DNA of 64,000 nt from Clostridium swellfunianum (GTDB lineage Bacteria; Bacillota; Clostridia; Clostridiales; Clostridiaceae), in the NCBI RefSeq assembly GCF_023656515.1, contig NZ_JAMOFV010000006.1, forward strand, positions 2,147,243 to 2,211,242. The letters are read 5' to 3'. The translations under genes were made by a program, and so were the position numbers. How positions within the stretch are numbered: the first letter of the stretch is position 1; each line of letters opens with the position of its first letter. Below, in pieces: positions 46,284 through 56,704 of this stretch. The notes beneath the pieces were generated by a model. The model was not told the origin of the DNA. It saw only the letters and a program-made list of their open reading frames with translations, and made no database searches.

Positions 46284-47327
46284 TTATTTGTTCATCTTAG
46301 CATAGTTTGCCTGTGAAACATTTTTATCCTTTAAAAAAGTATTGTAATTGTCTGAAAAAAAATGGGTCTTAGTGCCATCAAATTTTGCAACATAATAAAT
46401 ATACTTTGTAGAAGCTGGTTCTAAAGCAGCTTTTAATGAAGCTTTTCCGGGACTGCATATAGGCCCCGCTGGAAGTGCAGGTACAACATAAGTGTTATAA
46501 GGATTTTGTATCTCTAAATCCTTATATGTATATATGGTCTTATGTATACCTAAGGCATACTCTACAGTTGCATCTATCTGGAGTGGCATTTTTTCCTTTA
46601 GTCTATTATATAATACTGATGAAACTATTACTCTTTCTTCTACTGCTTCTGTTTCACGTTCAACCAAGGACGCCAAAGTCACAATTTTATCTAATTCTCC
46701 ATCAACTATCTTATTCCCTGCTTCAGATTGAATAGTTGCTATAACAGAATCAAACTTTTTAATCATGATATCTATTATTTCTTTTCCTTTCATACCCTTA
46801 ATAAGCTCATAGGTATCTGGAAACAGATATCCCTCCAGTGAATATCTTCTGTTTGAATCCTTTTTTATATAATTGGGCAAAGCATACTCTTTAATGCTCT
46901 GAATAAATTTATCTTTATCTATGATTCCCTTATCCTGAAGCAATTTAGCAATTTGTTCAACACCGTACCCCTCAGGTATAGTGACTTTAACAGCGTTTTC
47001 ATTATATTTTCCTTCACCAAGTCCTTTAATGAACATTTCTAAAGCTATATCCTTAGGAAAAGTATATACACCAGGTTTTATATTAGTATCGAGATTCTGC
47101 TTTTTTATATACCACTTTATTAAATAGGAATTCCCTATTTTCTTATTTTCATATAAGGAATTAATGACTCCTGATAAGGTGTCACCCTTTTTTACTGTTA
47201 CTTCTACATTTTTTTCATCCATTATAAATGGATGATGAATAATTCCCATAGCATCGGAGTATATTTTATACCCTATGCCGGCAAATACTCCTATGATAAT
47301 AACAAAAAGAATAATTTTCTTTTTCAT
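46284..47327 (-). CDS. mltG: Endolytic murein transglycosylase MltG
   Basis: MltG cuts nascent peptidoglycan strands at the membrane. The 347 residues have one N-terminal membrane helix (3-23), a LysM-like segment (about 41-90), and the YceG domain with SLEGYLFPDTYE, the catalytic E223 in ASLVERET, LQIDATVEYALG, and NPYNTYVVPALPAGPICSPG. It starts 14 nt before trmR, the same order as yrrL-yrrM in Bacillus. Confidence 0.94.
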   Translation of the reverse strand: MKKKIILFVIIIGVFAGIGYKIYSDAMGIIHHPFIMDEKNVEVTVKKGDTLSGVINSLYENKKIGNSYLIKWYIKKQNLDTNIKPGVYTFPKDIALEMFIKGLGEGKYNENAVKVTIPEGYGVEQIAKLLQDKGIIDKDKFIQSIKEYALPNYIKKDSNRRYSLEGYLFPDTYELIKGMKGKEIIDIMIKKFDSVIATIQSEAGNKIVDGELDKIVTLASLVERETEAVEERVIVSSVLYNRLKEKMPLQIDATVEYALGIHKTIYTYKDLEIQNPYNTYVVPALPAGPICSPGKASLKAALEPASTKYIYYVAKFDGTKTHFFSDNYNTFLKDKNVSQANYAKMNK

Positions 47328-47354
47328 TGCCCCACCCCATATTTAATTAGTTTA

Positions 47355-47390
47355 ATAACAAGAAAAGAAGATATCTTCTTTTCTTGTTAT
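47355..47390 (-). terminator. 36-nt perfect palindrome after typA
   Basis: Bases 47355-47372 (ATAACAAGAAAAGAAGAT) are the exact reverse complement of 47373-47390, with no spacer. It begins 30 nt past the typA stop and ends 27 nt before the mltG start. The following bases are not a clear T-run. Confidence 0.55.
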
Positions 47391-47420
47391 CTAGTTAAAA
47401 ATATAAACTTTTAAAGTAAT

Positions 47421-49244
47421 CTATTTTCTGTTATTAGCTTTTTTTCTAAGCTCTGTATTAAGTATTTTCTTTCTCATTCTTACTGTTTTAGGAGTTATTT
47501 CAACTAGCTCATCTGATGCTACAAATTCAAGACATTGTTCTAAAGACATCGGTTTTACAGGAGTAAGTTTTAAAGCATCATCTGACCCTGAAGCTCTTGT
47601 ATTTGAAAGATGTTTTTTCTTGCATACATTAACCTCTACATCACCAGATCTTGAGCATTCACCAGCAATCATACCTTCGTAAACGTCAGTACCAGGTCCT
47701 ATAAAGAGAGTTCCCCTCTCTTGAGCATTGTATAACCCATAAGTAACAGCTTCTCCAGTTTCAAATACAACTATTGAACCTCTGCTTCTCTCTGGAATAT
47801 CTCCTCTGTACTTATCATATCCCTCAAGTACATGGTTCATTATTCCATTACCTTTAGTATCAGTCATAAATTCGTTTCTAAAACCAATTATCCCTCTTGA
47901 TGGAACTACAAATTCAAGCCTAGTATAACCATTTATAGCTGATGTCATATTAACCATTTCAGCTTTTCTAGGTCCCATCTTTTCCATAACAACTCCCATG
48001 AATTCTTCTGGGACGTCTATTGTAAGCTTCTCAATTGGTTCAAGCACTGCTCCGTTTTCTTCCTTAAATATTACAGTAGGCTTAGATACTTGGAACTCGT
48101 AGCCTTCTCTTCTCATTGTTTCTATAAGAATTGAAAGATGAAGTTCTCCTCTTCCACTAACCTTAAAGCAGTCTGCAGAGTCTGTTTCTTCTACTCTTAA
48201 ACTTACATTAGTTTGAATTTCCTTATAAAGCCTGTCTCTTAAATGTCTTGAAGTAACATAATCGCCTTCCCTTCCTGCAAAAGGGGAATCATTTACCATA
48301 AAATTCATAGCAAGTGTTGGTTCATCAATTTCTACAAAAGGAATTGCTTCTGGATTACTTATATCTGAAATTGTTTCTCCTATATTTATATCAGGAATTC
48401 CAGAAACAGCTATTATATCTCCAAGCTTTGCTTCCTCTACATCTTCTTTTTTAAGCCCTTGGAACACGTATAGGTTTGATACTTTCACATTGTTTATAGT
48501 TCCATCTCTTCTAATAAGGGCAACCTGTTGATTTTTCCTAACAGTTCCTCTTTCAATTTTACCAATAGCAATTTTACCTACGTATTCACTTGAATCTAAT
48601 GTAGTAACTAACATTTGAAGAGGCTGATCTATATATCCTGCTGGAGCTTTTACCTTTTTAATAATCATATCAAATAAAGGATCCATGTTAGTACTTTCGT
48701 CTTCGATTTCAATTTTGGCTATACCCTCTTTAGCAGAGCAGTATATAATCTGGAAGTCAAGCTGTGAATCATCAGCTCCTAATTCTACAAATAAGTCAAA
48801 TACTTCATCAATAACTTCATGCGCTCTGGCATCAGGCCTATCAATTTTATTAATTACAACAATAGGCTTAAGCTTTAATTCTAACGCCTTCTTTAAAACA
48901 AATTTTGTTTGAGGCATTGTTCCCTCATAAGCATCAACAACTAAAAGAACGCTGTCTACCATTTTTAAAACTCTTTCAACTTCTCCACCAAAGTCAGCGT
49001 GTCCTGGCGTATCAACGATATTGATCTTAACTCCATTATGCATAACAGCAGTATTCTTTGAAAGTATAGTGATTCCTCTTTCCTTTTCAAGATCATTAGA
49101 ATCCATTACTCTTTCTTGAAGCTTTTCATTGGTTCTAAAAACATTGCTTTGCCTTAATAATGCATCAACAAGTGTGGTTTTACCGTGATCTACGTGTGCA
49201 ATAATAGCAACATTTCTTATATCATTTCTTGTGAATAATTCCAT
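47421..49244 (-). CDS. typA: Translational GTPase TypA/BipA
   Basis: BipA is a ribosome-binding GTPase important for 50S assembly in the cold and stress. The 607 residues have [45 protein letters not shown], then beta-barrel and EF-G-like domains and the BipA C-terminal domain with [27 protein letters not shown] (summarised). ATG start after CGGAGGATACACA. Confidence 0.97.
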   Translation of the reverse strand: MELFTRNDIRNVAIIAHVDHGKTTLVDALLRQSNVFRTNEKLQERVMDSNDLEKERGITILSKNTAVMHNGVKINIVDTPGHADFGGEVERVLKMVDSVLLVVDAYEGTMPQTKFVLKKALELKLKPIVVINKIDRPDARAHEVIDEVFDLFVELGADDSQLDFQIIYCSAKEGIAKIEIEDESTNMDPLFDMIIKKVKAPAGYIDQPLQMLVTTLDSSEYVGKIAIGKIERGTVRKNQQVALIRRDGTINNVKVSNLYVFQGLKKEDVEEAKLGDIIAVSGIPDINIGETISDISNPEAIPFVEIDEPTLAMNFMVNDSPFAGREGDYVTSRHLRDRLYKEIQTNVSLRVEETDSADCFKVSGRGELHLSILIETMRREGYEFQVSKPTVIFKEENGAVLEPIEKLTIDVPEEFMGVVMEKMGPRKAEMVNMTSAINGYTRLEFVVPSRGIIGFRNEFMTDTKGNGIMNHVLEGYDKYRGDIPERSRGSIVVFETGEAVTYGLYNAQERGTLFIGPGTDVYEGMIAGECSRSGDVEVNVCKKKHLSNTRASGSDDALKLTPVKPMSLEQCLEFVASDELVEITPKTVRMRKKILNTELRKKANNRK

Positions 49245-49290
49245 TGTGTATCCTCCGTACTTTCTGTAATTATAAAAATATTTTGCAGCG

Positions 49291-49299
49291 ATTATATCA
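49291..49299 (-). promoter_or_regulatory. Extended -10 promoter of typA
   Basis: On the minus strand TGATATAAT gives a TATAAT with an upstream TG, about 47 nt before the typA start. No good -35 lies at normal spacing; TTGATT is 20 nt away. Confidence 0.4.
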
Positions 49300-49332
49300 A
49301 AAAATTAATAATGTATAATCAATTTTAACAAA

Positions 49333-49363
49333 CAAAAATTGGATACTCACTAGTATCCAATTT
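49333..49363 (-). terminator. Terminator after rnj
   Basis: AAATTGGATACT and AGTATCCAATTT pair around a short loop and run into TTTTTGTTTG on the minus strand. Confidence 0.82.
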
Positions 49364-49426
49364 ATTTTTATCATACTTATTCTAATATTATGCTCATAAA
49401 ATGTCAACTTAAGTTCTCTTCCAATC

Positions 49427-51094
49427 TTAAATTTCCATTATGATAGGTAAAATCATAGGCTTTCTCTTTGTTTTTTCATAAAGAAAAACCCTTAAGGTTT
49501 CTTTAATATTAGATTTCATAGGTGCCCATTCAGTTATATGTTTTTCTTCACATTCTCTGAGTGTATCTCTAACCAGTAGTCTAGCCTCTTCCATAAGGTT
49601 CTCAGATTCTCTTACATAAACAAATCCTCTAGAGATTATATCCGGACCAGCTATAACACTTCCAGACTCTTTTTCTATAGTAACTACCACAGTTAATATT
49701 CCATCCTGCGATAAGTGTTTTCTATCTCTAAGCACTATGTTTCCAACATCTCCAACACCTAAACCATCAACAAAAACCTGACCTGCCATTACCGTGCCAT
49801 TTTTCTTAATTGAATTTCTTGTTAATTCTATAACATCGCCAATATCTACGATAGCAATATTTTCAGAAGCAAGACCAAGCTTTGTAGCTAGTTCAGCGTG
49901 CTGCTTTAAGTGTCTATATTCTCCATGGACTGGAATAAAGAACTTTGGTTTTACTAATGTATGCATAAGTTTTAGCTCTTCTTGACACGCATGCCCTGAA
50001 ACATGCACATCGGCCAAAGCCTCATATATTACATCAGCACCTTTTTTAAACAACTGATTTATTACCCTTGAAACAAATTTTTCATTACCTGGAATTGGGG
50101 TTGCAGAAATTATTACTGTATCACCTGGCGAAATATTTACTTTTCTGTGCTCAGATGCTGCCATTCTTGTCAAAGCTGACATAGGTTCCCCCTGACTTCC
50201 TGTAGTTATGATTACAATCTGATTATCATTATATTTATTAATATAGTCTATTCCAATCAGAATATCTTTTTCAGCATTAATATACCCCAATTCAGCTGCT
50301 ACAGCTACTATGTTTTCCATACTTCTACCTGAAACAGCAACTTTTCTGCCATACTTGCTTGCTGCAGTTATTATCTGCTGAATCCTATGAATATTTGATG
50401 CAAAGGTAGCTACAATTATTCTGCCTTTTGCCTGAGTAAATATCTTTTCAAAGGTTTCTCCCACTGTGCTTTCAGACATAGTATAACCTGGTCTTTCAAC
50501 ATTGGTACTATCTGCCATCATTGCTAAGACACCTTTTCTACCAAGCTCGGCAAATCTAGGCAAATCTGCTACCATTCCATCAATTGGGGTATAATCGATT
50601 TTAAAGTCGCCAGTATGTAGAACAACACCAAGCGGCGTATGTACTGCTATTGCAACTGAATCTGCTATGCTGTGGTTTGTTTTTATGAATTCTACAGATA
50701 TATTGTCGAGCTTAACAACGTCTTTAGGACTGATTCGCACAAGCTCTACAGTATTCAATAATCCATGTTCCTTAAGTTTTGACTCTACAATACCAAGAGT
50801 AAGTTTCGTACCATACACAGGTACATTAAGCTGTTTTAGAACGTAAGGCAGAGCCCCTATATGATCCTCATGTCCATGAGTTAGAAAAATCCCTCTTACT
50901 TTATCTTTATTCTTAAGTAAATAACTTATATCTGGAATTACAATATCTATTCCGAACATTTCTTCGTCAGGAAACCTGAGACCACAGTCTATAACTACAA
51001 TATCATCTTTATATTCAATTACAGTTAAATTCTTGCCAATTTCGTTAACTCCGCCTAAAGGAATTATTCGAACTTTATCCTTTTCTTTTTTCAT
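49427..51094 (-). CDS. rnj: Ribonuclease J
   Basis: RNase J has 5'-3' exonuclease and endonuclease activity in mRNA decay. The 555 residues match the usual length, with a metallo-beta-lactamase core (GGVNEIGKN, THGHEDHIGALPYV), the beta-CASP motifs (TTGSQGEPMSALTRMA, VHVSGHACQEEL, PVHGEYRHLKQHAEL) and the C-terminal domain. ATG at 51094, 5 nt after GGAGGG; an ATG 21 nt earlier overlaps that site. RNase J1 and J2 cannot be told apart here. Confidence 0.95.
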   Translation of the reverse strand: MKKEKDKVRIIPLGGVNEIGKNLTVIEYKDDIVVIDCGLRFPDEEMFGIDIVIPDISYLLKNKDKVRGIFLTHGHEDHIGALPYVLKQLNVPVYGTKLTLGIVESKLKEHGLLNTVELVRISPKDVVKLDNISVEFIKTNHSIADSVAIAVHTPLGVVLHTGDFKIDYTPIDGMVADLPRFAELGRKGVLAMMADSTNVERPGYTMSESTVGETFEKIFTQAKGRIIVATFASNIHRIQQIITAASKYGRKVAVSGRSMENIVAVAAELGYINAEKDILIGIDYINKYNDNQIVIITTGSQGEPMSALTRMAASEHRKVNISPGDTVIISATPIPGNEKFVSRVINQLFKKGADVIYEALADVHVSGHACQEELKLMHTLVKPKFFIPVHGEYRHLKQHAELATKLGLASENIAIVDIGDVIELTRNSIKKNGTVMAGQVFVDGLGVGDVGNIVLRDRKHLSQDGILTVVVTIEKESGSVIAGPDIISRGFVYVRESENLMEEARLLVRDTLRECEEKHITEWAPMKSNIKETLRVFLYEKTKRKPMILPIIMEI

Positions 51095-51139
51095 GCCTAC
51101 CCTCCTTTTCTTCAATATTTTATATAAATATTTATATAT

Positions 51140-51586
51140 TTATTTACATTCACTGCAAGTACCATAAAACTTAACACTGTGATTTTCAATTTTAAAATCA
51201 TACTTGCCTTCAATTTCATGCTCAAGTACTTCTAATAAATCTCCTTGAACTTCTATGACCTTTCCACACTGACTGCATATTAAATGATGATGTTGATGAT
51301 TTTCATCTTCACGAACAAGTTCATATCTGTAACAGCCATCATTTAGGTCTAATTTACTTACAACTCCAAGCTCTTCTAAAAGTTGAACAGTTCTATACAC
51401 AGTTGCTAAACCTATTTCAGGACAATCTTCTTTTACTAAGTCGTATAATTCCTCAGTAGTTAGATGGCTCCCAGCATTTTGGATTATAATATCAACTATT
51501 GCTCTCCTTTGTGGAGTAAGTTTGTAACCTTTTTCCTTTAAATTCTGCTTTAATTTTTCTATTTCACTTGGAGTTAGTTTTGACAT
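51140..51586 (-). CDS. Fur-family transcriptional regulator
   Basis: This 148-residue protein has an N-terminal winged helix (KLTPQRRAIVDII, IGLATVYRTVQLLEELGVV) and a dimerisation domain with HQHHHLICSQCGKVIEV and a C-terminal CSECK, giving two CxxC structural zinc pairs. Fur, PerR and Zur share these features, so the sensed signal is undecided. ATG start after AGGT, 18 nt after the DUF1292 gene. Confidence 0.9.
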   Translation of the reverse strand: MSKLTPSEIEKLKQNLKEKGYKLTPQRRAIVDIIIQNAGSHLTTEELYDLVKEDCPEIGLATVYRTVQLLEELGVVSKLDLNDGCYRYELVREDENHQHHHLICSQCGKVIEVQGDLLEVLEHEIEGKYDFKIENHSVKFYGTCSECK

Positions 51587-51604
51587 TTTAAAACCTCACT
51601 TTTA

Positions 51605-51868
51605 TTAACTTAAATCTTCTTCAGAAAAAATTAATTCGTAGGCCTCAGCTACCATGGCAAATTCATCTTCATCTTCTATACTTACTAAAATATCTTCACC
51701 ATTCTCATCCTGATCGATTCTAAGAGCTACAGCCTCGTCTTCTTCACCATCTGAAGGCACTACAATAACATATTCCTTGTCTTCGATATCAAGTTTAGTA
51801 ACAACATCAAATTCTATTTCTTCACCATTCTCATCAGTAAGAAATATTGATGTAACATCATTTTCCAT
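51605..51868 (-). CDS. DUF1292 family acidic protein (YrzB)
   Basis: The 87-residue, strongly acidic protein is a single DUF1292 domain (FLTDENGEEIEFDVVTKLDIEDKEYVIVVP, summarised). Bacillus yrzB occupies the same place next to ruvX. The function is unknown. ATG start after GGAGA, 60 nt past ruvX. Confidence 0.88.
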   Translation of the reverse strand: MENDVTSIFLTDENGEEIEFDVVTKLDIEDKEYVIVVPSDGEEDEAVALRIDQDENGEDILVSIEDEDEFAMVAEAYELIFSEEDLS

Positions 51869-51928
51869 AATTAAATCTCTCCTTTGTAGTAATTGATATT
51901 TTATATTAATAAGAATTTTGTGTCAATG

Positions 51929-52342
51929 TTATTTGGATAAGCTATCCAGATAACCCTGAAGTATGTATGTAGCAGCTACCTTGTCGACTATCTTCTTTCT
52001 TTTGGCTCGTGAAAGATCTGCCTCAAGCATTGCCTTATGAGCTGCAACAGTTGTAAGTCTTTCATCCCATAATTTAATAGGTATATCTATGTTTTCCTTT
52101 ACAAACTCGCTAAAGTTTATAATTTTTTCTCCGGTTGGACCTATCGTACCGTTCATATTTTTCGGGAGCCCAATAACAATAGTATCAACTGTATACTCAT
52201 TGCATATTTGCCTAAGCTCTTCTATATCGTTTTTTTTCCCTTTTCTATTAATGGTCTTAATTCCCTGCGCAGTAAATCCTAATGGATCACTAACAGCCAC
52301 ACCTATTGTTTTTTCACCTACATCTAATCCTAATACCCTCAT
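51929..52342 (-). CDS. ruvX: Holliday junction resolvase-like RNase H-fold protein RuvX/YqgF
   Basis: YqgF is implicated in 16S rRNA 5'-end processing and possibly Holliday junction resolution. The 137 residues have [38 protein letters not shown], and [16 protein letters not shown], with acidic catalytic residues in place. ATG start after AGGAG. Confidence 0.93.
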   Translation of the reverse strand: MRVLGLDVGEKTIGVAVSDPLGFTAQGIKTINRKGKKNDIEELRQICNEYTVDTIVIGLPKNMNGTIGPTGEKIINFSEFVKENIDIPIKLWDERLTTVAAHKAMLEADLSRAKRKKIVDKVAATYILQGYLDSLSK

Positions 52343-52375
52343 TTTAATTCTCCTTTATTATGTGTAAAGTTAAAA

Positions 52376-52400
52376 TAAAAATGCCCCTACGGGCATTTTT
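52376..52400 (-). terminator. Terminator between ireB and ruvX
   Basis: AAAAATGCCC and GGGCATTTTT pair around a 4-nt loop and overlap the ireB stop codon. The downstream genes would need read-through or a separate promoter. Confidence 0.8.
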
Positions 52401-52656
52401 ATTTTATTCCTAGATAAGACTTTAACACTTCTTCAAGAATTTCATCTCTTTCCAACTTTCTAACCAAGGCCCTTGCTCCATTATAGTTAGTAATATAAGT
52501 AGGATCACCGGAAATTAAATAGCCCACAAGCTGATTTACAGGATTATAACCCTTCTTAATGAGAGCATTGTATACCTCGTTTAAAATCTCTTTGGTTAAA
52601 TCCTTCTTATCTTTGGAAAAATCAAACTGAATGGTATTGTCATTGTTGTATCCCAT
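52399..52656 (-). CDS. ireB: IreB family regulatory phosphoprotein (UPF0297)
   Basis: IreB is a substrate of the PASTA kinase IreK in Enterococcus, where it affects cephalosporin tolerance. The 85 residues contain [38 protein letters not shown] (summarised) and [17 protein letters not shown], the whole family domain. The N-terminal phosphorylatable Thr is present at residue 8 (DNTIQF). It follows alaS, as in Bacillus alaS-yrzL. Confidence 0.92.
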   Translation of the reverse strand: MGYNNDNTIQFDFSKDKKDLTKEILNEVYNALIKKGYNPVNQLVGYLISGDPTYITNYNGARALVRKLERDEILEEVLKSYLGIK

Positions 52657-52741
52657 TGCGGTTTCACCCCTCTTCTTATCATTTAAAATGATAACAGATT
52701 TGTGTTAAATATATTATAAACCATTTTTAATTAAAAGTACA

Positions 52742-55381
52742 CTATTTAACTAAAGTATCCAAAATCTGCTCAACTATATTTAAGGCTTCTTCTAATTTTT
52801 CAGGAAGCTTTCCACCTGCTTGTGCCATATCAGGTCTTCCGCCTCCGCCTCCACCTGTTACAGCTGCTACCTCTTTAACTATCTTGCCACAATGAACACC
52901 CTTGTTTACAGCAGTTTTAGATGCCATTGCAACTAGCTGCACTTTGCCACTATAAGCACTTCCTAAAACTACAACTCCGTCTTTTATATTATCCCTAATT
53001 TTATCTGCAAGATCCCTTAAGGAATCTCCATCTATATCCTTAAGCGCTGCTGCAACTAATTTAACTCCTTTGACTTCTTTTACATTGTTTAACAATTTTT
53101 CTTCAACAGATCCAGCGATTTTCCTTTTTAATTCCAGTATTTCTTTCTCTTTTTCTTTCAACTCTGCAGCTTGTGATAGTATTTTATTTATTACGTCTCT
53201 CTCTAAACATCTTAAGGAAACTGCAGCTTCTTTAAGCAGTTCATTTTTTTCTTCAATATAGTTTAATGCATTTAGACCACTAACAGCTTCAATTCTTCTT
53301 ACACCTGCTGCAACTCCAGCTTCAGATACGATTCTAAATAACCCAATTTCACCAGAATTTTTTACGTGAGTTCCTCCGCAAAGTTCCTTACTGAAGTCAC
53401 CTACTGCTACAACTCTAACCTCATCCTTATATTTTTCATCAAACAATGCTACAGCACCGCTTTGTTTTGCTTCGTCAATAGACATTATATTTGTATCAAC
53501 ACTATAAACCTTCATTATATTCTCATTTACTATATGCTCTATTTTCTTAAGTTCTTCTTCAGATACAGCAGAAAAATGAGTGAAGTCAAACCTTAATCTA
53601 GAGTCATCTACATAAGAGCCTGCTTGATTTACATGCTCACCTAGAACAAGCTTAAGAGCTTCATGAAGCATATGGGTAGCTGTATGGTTTTTTCTAATAC
53701 TGTTTCTTCTTGCTTCATCAACTTTAAGAGTTACATTACTATTTAATTCCACACTACCTTCTATTATATTGACAAAGTGAAGTGTTTTTCCTAATATATT
53801 TTTCTTGCAGTCTAAAACCTCTGCTTTAAAGGTATTTGAAGCAATTAAACCTTTATCTCCAACTTGACCACCCATCTCAGCATAGAAAGGAGTTTCCTCT
53901 GTAATTATTATTCCTTTATCTCCTTCTTTTAAAAGTGATACAAATTCTTCGTCCTTGATTAAAAGACTTACCTTAGATTCACATACCAATGAATCATAGC
54001 CAACAAAAGCGGTATTTAATTCTGAAGGAATTCTATTTAAAATACTATCTTCACTTCCCATGTAGTTAGACTCTTCCCTTGCAGCTCTGGCTCTTTCCCT
54101 CTGGCTTTGCATCTCTCTATTAAAACTATCAATATCTACAGACATGCTCTTTTCTTCTAGTATTTCAAGAGTCAGTTCTAACGGAAATCCATAGGTGTCG
54201 TATAGTTTGAAGGCTTTATCCCCGGCTAAAGTGTTAATTCCTTTGTTTTGTAGTTCTTCGATAAAATCTTTTAGTATTTGGATCCCGCTGTCTATTGTCT
54301 CCTCAAATCTCTCTTCTTCAAGCTTAATGACTTTTTTAATAAAGTCTCTTTTTTCTTTAAGTTCAGGATAAGCATCTTTAGAGTTTTCTATAGCAACATC
54401 ACAAAGTTCATGCAAGAATGTACTGCTTATACCTAAAAGTCTTCCATGCCTAGCTGCTCTTCTTAGTATTCTTCTTAATACATAGCCTCTTCCTTCGTTA
54501 GATGGCAGCACTCCATCACTTATCATGAAAGTCATGCTTCTTATATGATCTGTAATTATCCTTATGGAGACGTCGTTTTTATTAATATCTCCATACTTTA
54601 CATTAGCAAGTTTGCATACCTCATCCAATATGCTCTTTATAGTATCAACCTCGAATATATTATTAACACCCTGCATTATGGTTGCAATTCTCTCAAGCCC
54701 CATACCAGTATCTATATTAGGATTAGGAAGCCTATGATAAACACCTTCTTCATCTTTGTCAAACTGAGTAAAAACTAAGTTCCAAAACTCTACAACTCTA
54801 TCTTCCTCGGCTGACTTTAAAAATTCTTCAACTGTGTTTATTTTTCCATTTCCTCTATCAAAGTGTATTTCTGAGCAAGGCCCGCAAGGTCCCTGACCAA
54901 TTTCCCAGAAATTATCATCCTTGCCAAGTCTGAATATTCTAGAAGGATCTATATCTGTCTTATTAGCCCAGATTTCATAAGCTTCATCATCTTCGAGATA
55001 TATTGTAGCATAAAGTTTATCCTTGGGAACTCCTAACACCTCAGTTACGAACTCCCAAGCCCATGGAATAATTTCATTTTTAAAATAGTCACCAAAAGAG
55101 AAATTTCCAAGCATTTCAAAAAATGTACCATGTCTTGAAGTCTTCCCTACATTATCAATATCACCTGTCCTGATACATTTTTGACAGGTTGTTATCTTTT
55201 TGCTTGGAGGCACTTGAAGACCAGTAAAATAAGGCTTTAAGGGAGCCATACCTGCATTTATTAAAAGCAGACTTTTATCGCTTTGTGGCACCAAAGAAAA
55301 GCTTGGTAGTCTTAAGTGGTCTTTGCTCTCAAAAAACTTTAAATATTCTTCTCTAATTTCATTTAAACCCATTTTTCTCAT
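52742..55381 (-). CDS. alaS: Alanyl-tRNA synthetase
   Basis: AlaS charges tRNA-Ala. The 879 residues include the class II aminoacylation domain ([31 protein letters not shown]), the tRNA-recognition region, the editing domain with HTATHML and the zinc-site [13 protein letters not shown], and the C-Ala domain with [15 protein letters not shown]. The ATG at 55381 follows GGAGGA by 6 nt; an ATG 18 nt earlier overlaps it. Expression is controlled by the T-box leader upstream. Confidence 0.97.
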   Translation of the reverse strand: MRKMGLNEIREEYLKFFESKDHLRLPSFSLVPQSDKSLLLINAGMAPLKPYFTGLQVPPSKKITTCQKCIRTGDIDNVGKTSRHGTFFEMLGNFSFGDYFKNEIIPWAWEFVTEVLGVPKDKLYATIYLEDDEAYEIWANKTDIDPSRIFRLGKDDNFWEIGQGPCGPCSEIHFDRGNGKINTVEEFLKSAEEDRVVEFWNLVFTQFDKDEEGVYHRLPNPNIDTGMGLERIATIMQGVNNIFEVDTIKSILDEVCKLANVKYGDINKNDVSIRIITDHIRSMTFMISDGVLPSNEGRGYVLRRILRRAARHGRLLGISSTFLHELCDVAIENSKDAYPELKEKRDFIKKVIKLEEERFEETIDSGIQILKDFIEELQNKGINTLAGDKAFKLYDTYGFPLELTLEILEEKSMSVDIDSFNREMQSQRERARAAREESNYMGSEDSILNRIPSELNTAFVGYDSLVCESKVSLLIKDEEFVSLLKEGDKGIIITEETPFYAEMGGQVGDKGLIASNTFKAEVLDCKKNILGKTLHFVNIIEGSVELNSNVTLKVDEARRNSIRKNHTATHMLHEALKLVLGEHVNQAGSYVDDSRLRFDFTHFSAVSEEELKKIEHIVNENIMKVYSVDTNIMSIDEAKQSGAVALFDEKYKDEVRVVAVGDFSKELCGGTHVKNSGEIGLFRIVSEAGVAAGVRRIEAVSGLNALNYIEEKNELLKEAAVSLRCLERDVINKILSQAAELKEKEKEILELKRKIAGSVEEKLLNNVKEVKGVKLVAAALKDIDGDSLRDLADKIRDNIKDGVVVLGSAYSGKVQLVAMASKTAVNKGVHCGKIVKEVAAVTGGGGGGRPDMAQAGGKLPEKLEEALNIVEQILDTLVK

Positions 55382-55431
55382 ATAAATTCCTCCATTCATT
55401 CTATGTAATACTTTTTATATTTTAAGCAAAT

Positions 55432-55463
55432 AAAAAGCTTTCATTCCCAAAAGGGACGAAAGC
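55432..55463 (-). terminator. T-box leader terminator of alaS
   Basis: GCTTTC-TCCC pairs with GGGA-GAAAGC around an AAAA-type loop, followed by TTTTTAT on the minus strand. It overlaps the antiterminator region of the T-box. Confidence 0.85.
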
Positions 55464-55641
55464 ATTCCGTGGTACCACCCTAATTATATAACTATAGTAT
55501 GCATTAGTATAGTTATATCACTTCTTAAAATATGACTCAGAGACTGCTTCAAAATATCCATCAAGAAGTTTTCACCGACCACTTCCTCTCTTAATGCCTA
55601 GATAAACTTACTCCTTCTCTTCATTGTCTTGTATTTATTTT
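55432..55641 (-). promoter_or_regulatory. T-box riboswitch controlling alaS
   Basis: This 309-nt gap holds a full T-box leader. The T-box core AGGGTGGTACCACGG is at 55467-55481, followed by a terminator and U-run. The stem I region has the AAGAGAGGAAG and GTCTCTGAGTC ends, and the triplet GCA at 55545-55547 is placed as the specifier, matching an alanine codon. Uncharged tRNA-Ala would stabilise the antiterminator and allow alaS transcription. A long hairpin with a TAACTATA/TATAGTTA stem lies between stem I and the T-box. Confidence 0.92.
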
Positions 55642-55647
55642 ATTAAG

Positions 55648-55676
55648 ATTATAAGTTAAAATGTACCATCTGTCAA
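55648..55676 (-). promoter_or_regulatory. SigA promoter of the alaS T-box leader
   Basis: A consensus TTGACA and TATAAT with a 17-nt spacer lie directly before the T-box leader. Confidence 0.88.
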
Positions 55677-55690
55677 TAATCTAGCCCTCT

Positions 55691-56704
55691 TTAGAAAAGA
55701 TAATAATTTAAGTCTTCATATATTATCTTTATTACAACACCAATAGGCACTGCCAATACCATTCCTAAAAAGCCTCCAAGCTTTCCACCAACAATTAATA
55801 ATATTATAACAACTAGTGGATGCATGCTTACGCTATCGCCTGTTATCTTAGGAGATATTATATTGCCTTCAATCTGTTGAATTAAATACAGCCAAGCCGC
55901 AGTCCAAAGAGCAGTCTTGCCTGAATATAATAATGCCACCATAACAGCAGGAAGACCTCCAAATAACGGTCCAAAATAAGGTATTATATTAAAAAGTGCA
56001 TTTAGTACTGATAATATAATTGGAAAATCAACGTGCAAAACTATTAGTACTACAAAAGTCAGCACACCTATAATAGCACAAAGAACAAACTGACTTATTA
56101 TGTATCTTCCTAGTATCTTATCTATATCGCCAATTATTTTTTTGATCATATTTCGTGATTTAGACGGGAATATAACAAGAATTCTATTAAAAATAACATC
56201 ACTGTCAGCTAGGAAATAATAAACTACGAGTGGCACAACAGCAAGTGACAACATATTTTCGCCTAAACTTAATATGTAATTAAATACTTTATTGAACATA
56301 TCTATCAGCATGCTGTTACTTTTCGTATATATAGAATCAAGAATTACATAAACAGTTTTATTGCTGCTTATTGGTTTTATTCTTTCATATAAGTTTTCAA
56401 CAAAAAGCTGAATCTTTAGCAAAGTATTGTTTATATTCAGACTTTCTTTAAACAATGATGGAATTACAACTACAACAGCGCCTACAGCTATTGCAACAAA
56501 GATTGTTAAAATAAGAATAACCGCAAATCTTTTATTAAAGCCCTTATGTACAAGCACAAGTAATAAAGGTCTTAAGGAATACGCTATTACAAAGGATATG
56601 CATAATAAATAATAAAGTTCTTTTACCACCGGACTTTTAATTGACAAATATATAACAAGTATAGATATTAAAATAATTATTAAATAATTATATAGTCTTT
56701 TCAT
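55691..56704 (-). CDS. AI-2E family transporter (YrrI-like)
   Basis: The 337-residue membrane protein of the UPF0118/AI-2E family has about eight membrane helices: two to three in the first 80 residues, an extracytoplasmic-type loop with amphipathic helices, and the conserved FNIIPYFGPLFGGLPAV and QQIEGNIISPKITGDSVSMHPL (summarised) segments near the C-terminus. Substrate unknown; family members export autoinducer-2 or act as Na+/H+ antiporters. Bacillus yrrI also sits next to alaS. ATG at 56704, weak site AAGAGA; it overlaps the preceding gene by 17 nt. Confidence 0.85.
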   Translation of the reverse strand: MKRLYNYLIIILISILVIYLSIKSPVVKELYYLLCISFVIAYSLRPLLLVLVHKGFNKRFAVILILTIFVAIAVGAVVVVIPSLFKESLNINNTLLKIQLFVENLYERIKPISSNKTVYVILDSIYTKSNSMLIDMFNKVFNYILSLGENMLSLAVVPLVVYYFLADSDVIFNRILVIFPSKSRNMIKKIIGDIDKILGRYIISQFVLCAIIGVLTFVVLIVLHVDFPIILSVLNALFNIIPYFGPLFGGLPAVMVALLYSGKTALWTAAWLYLIQQIEGNIISPKITGDSVSMHPLVVIILLIVGGKLGGFLGMVLAVPIGVVIKIIYEDLNYYLF

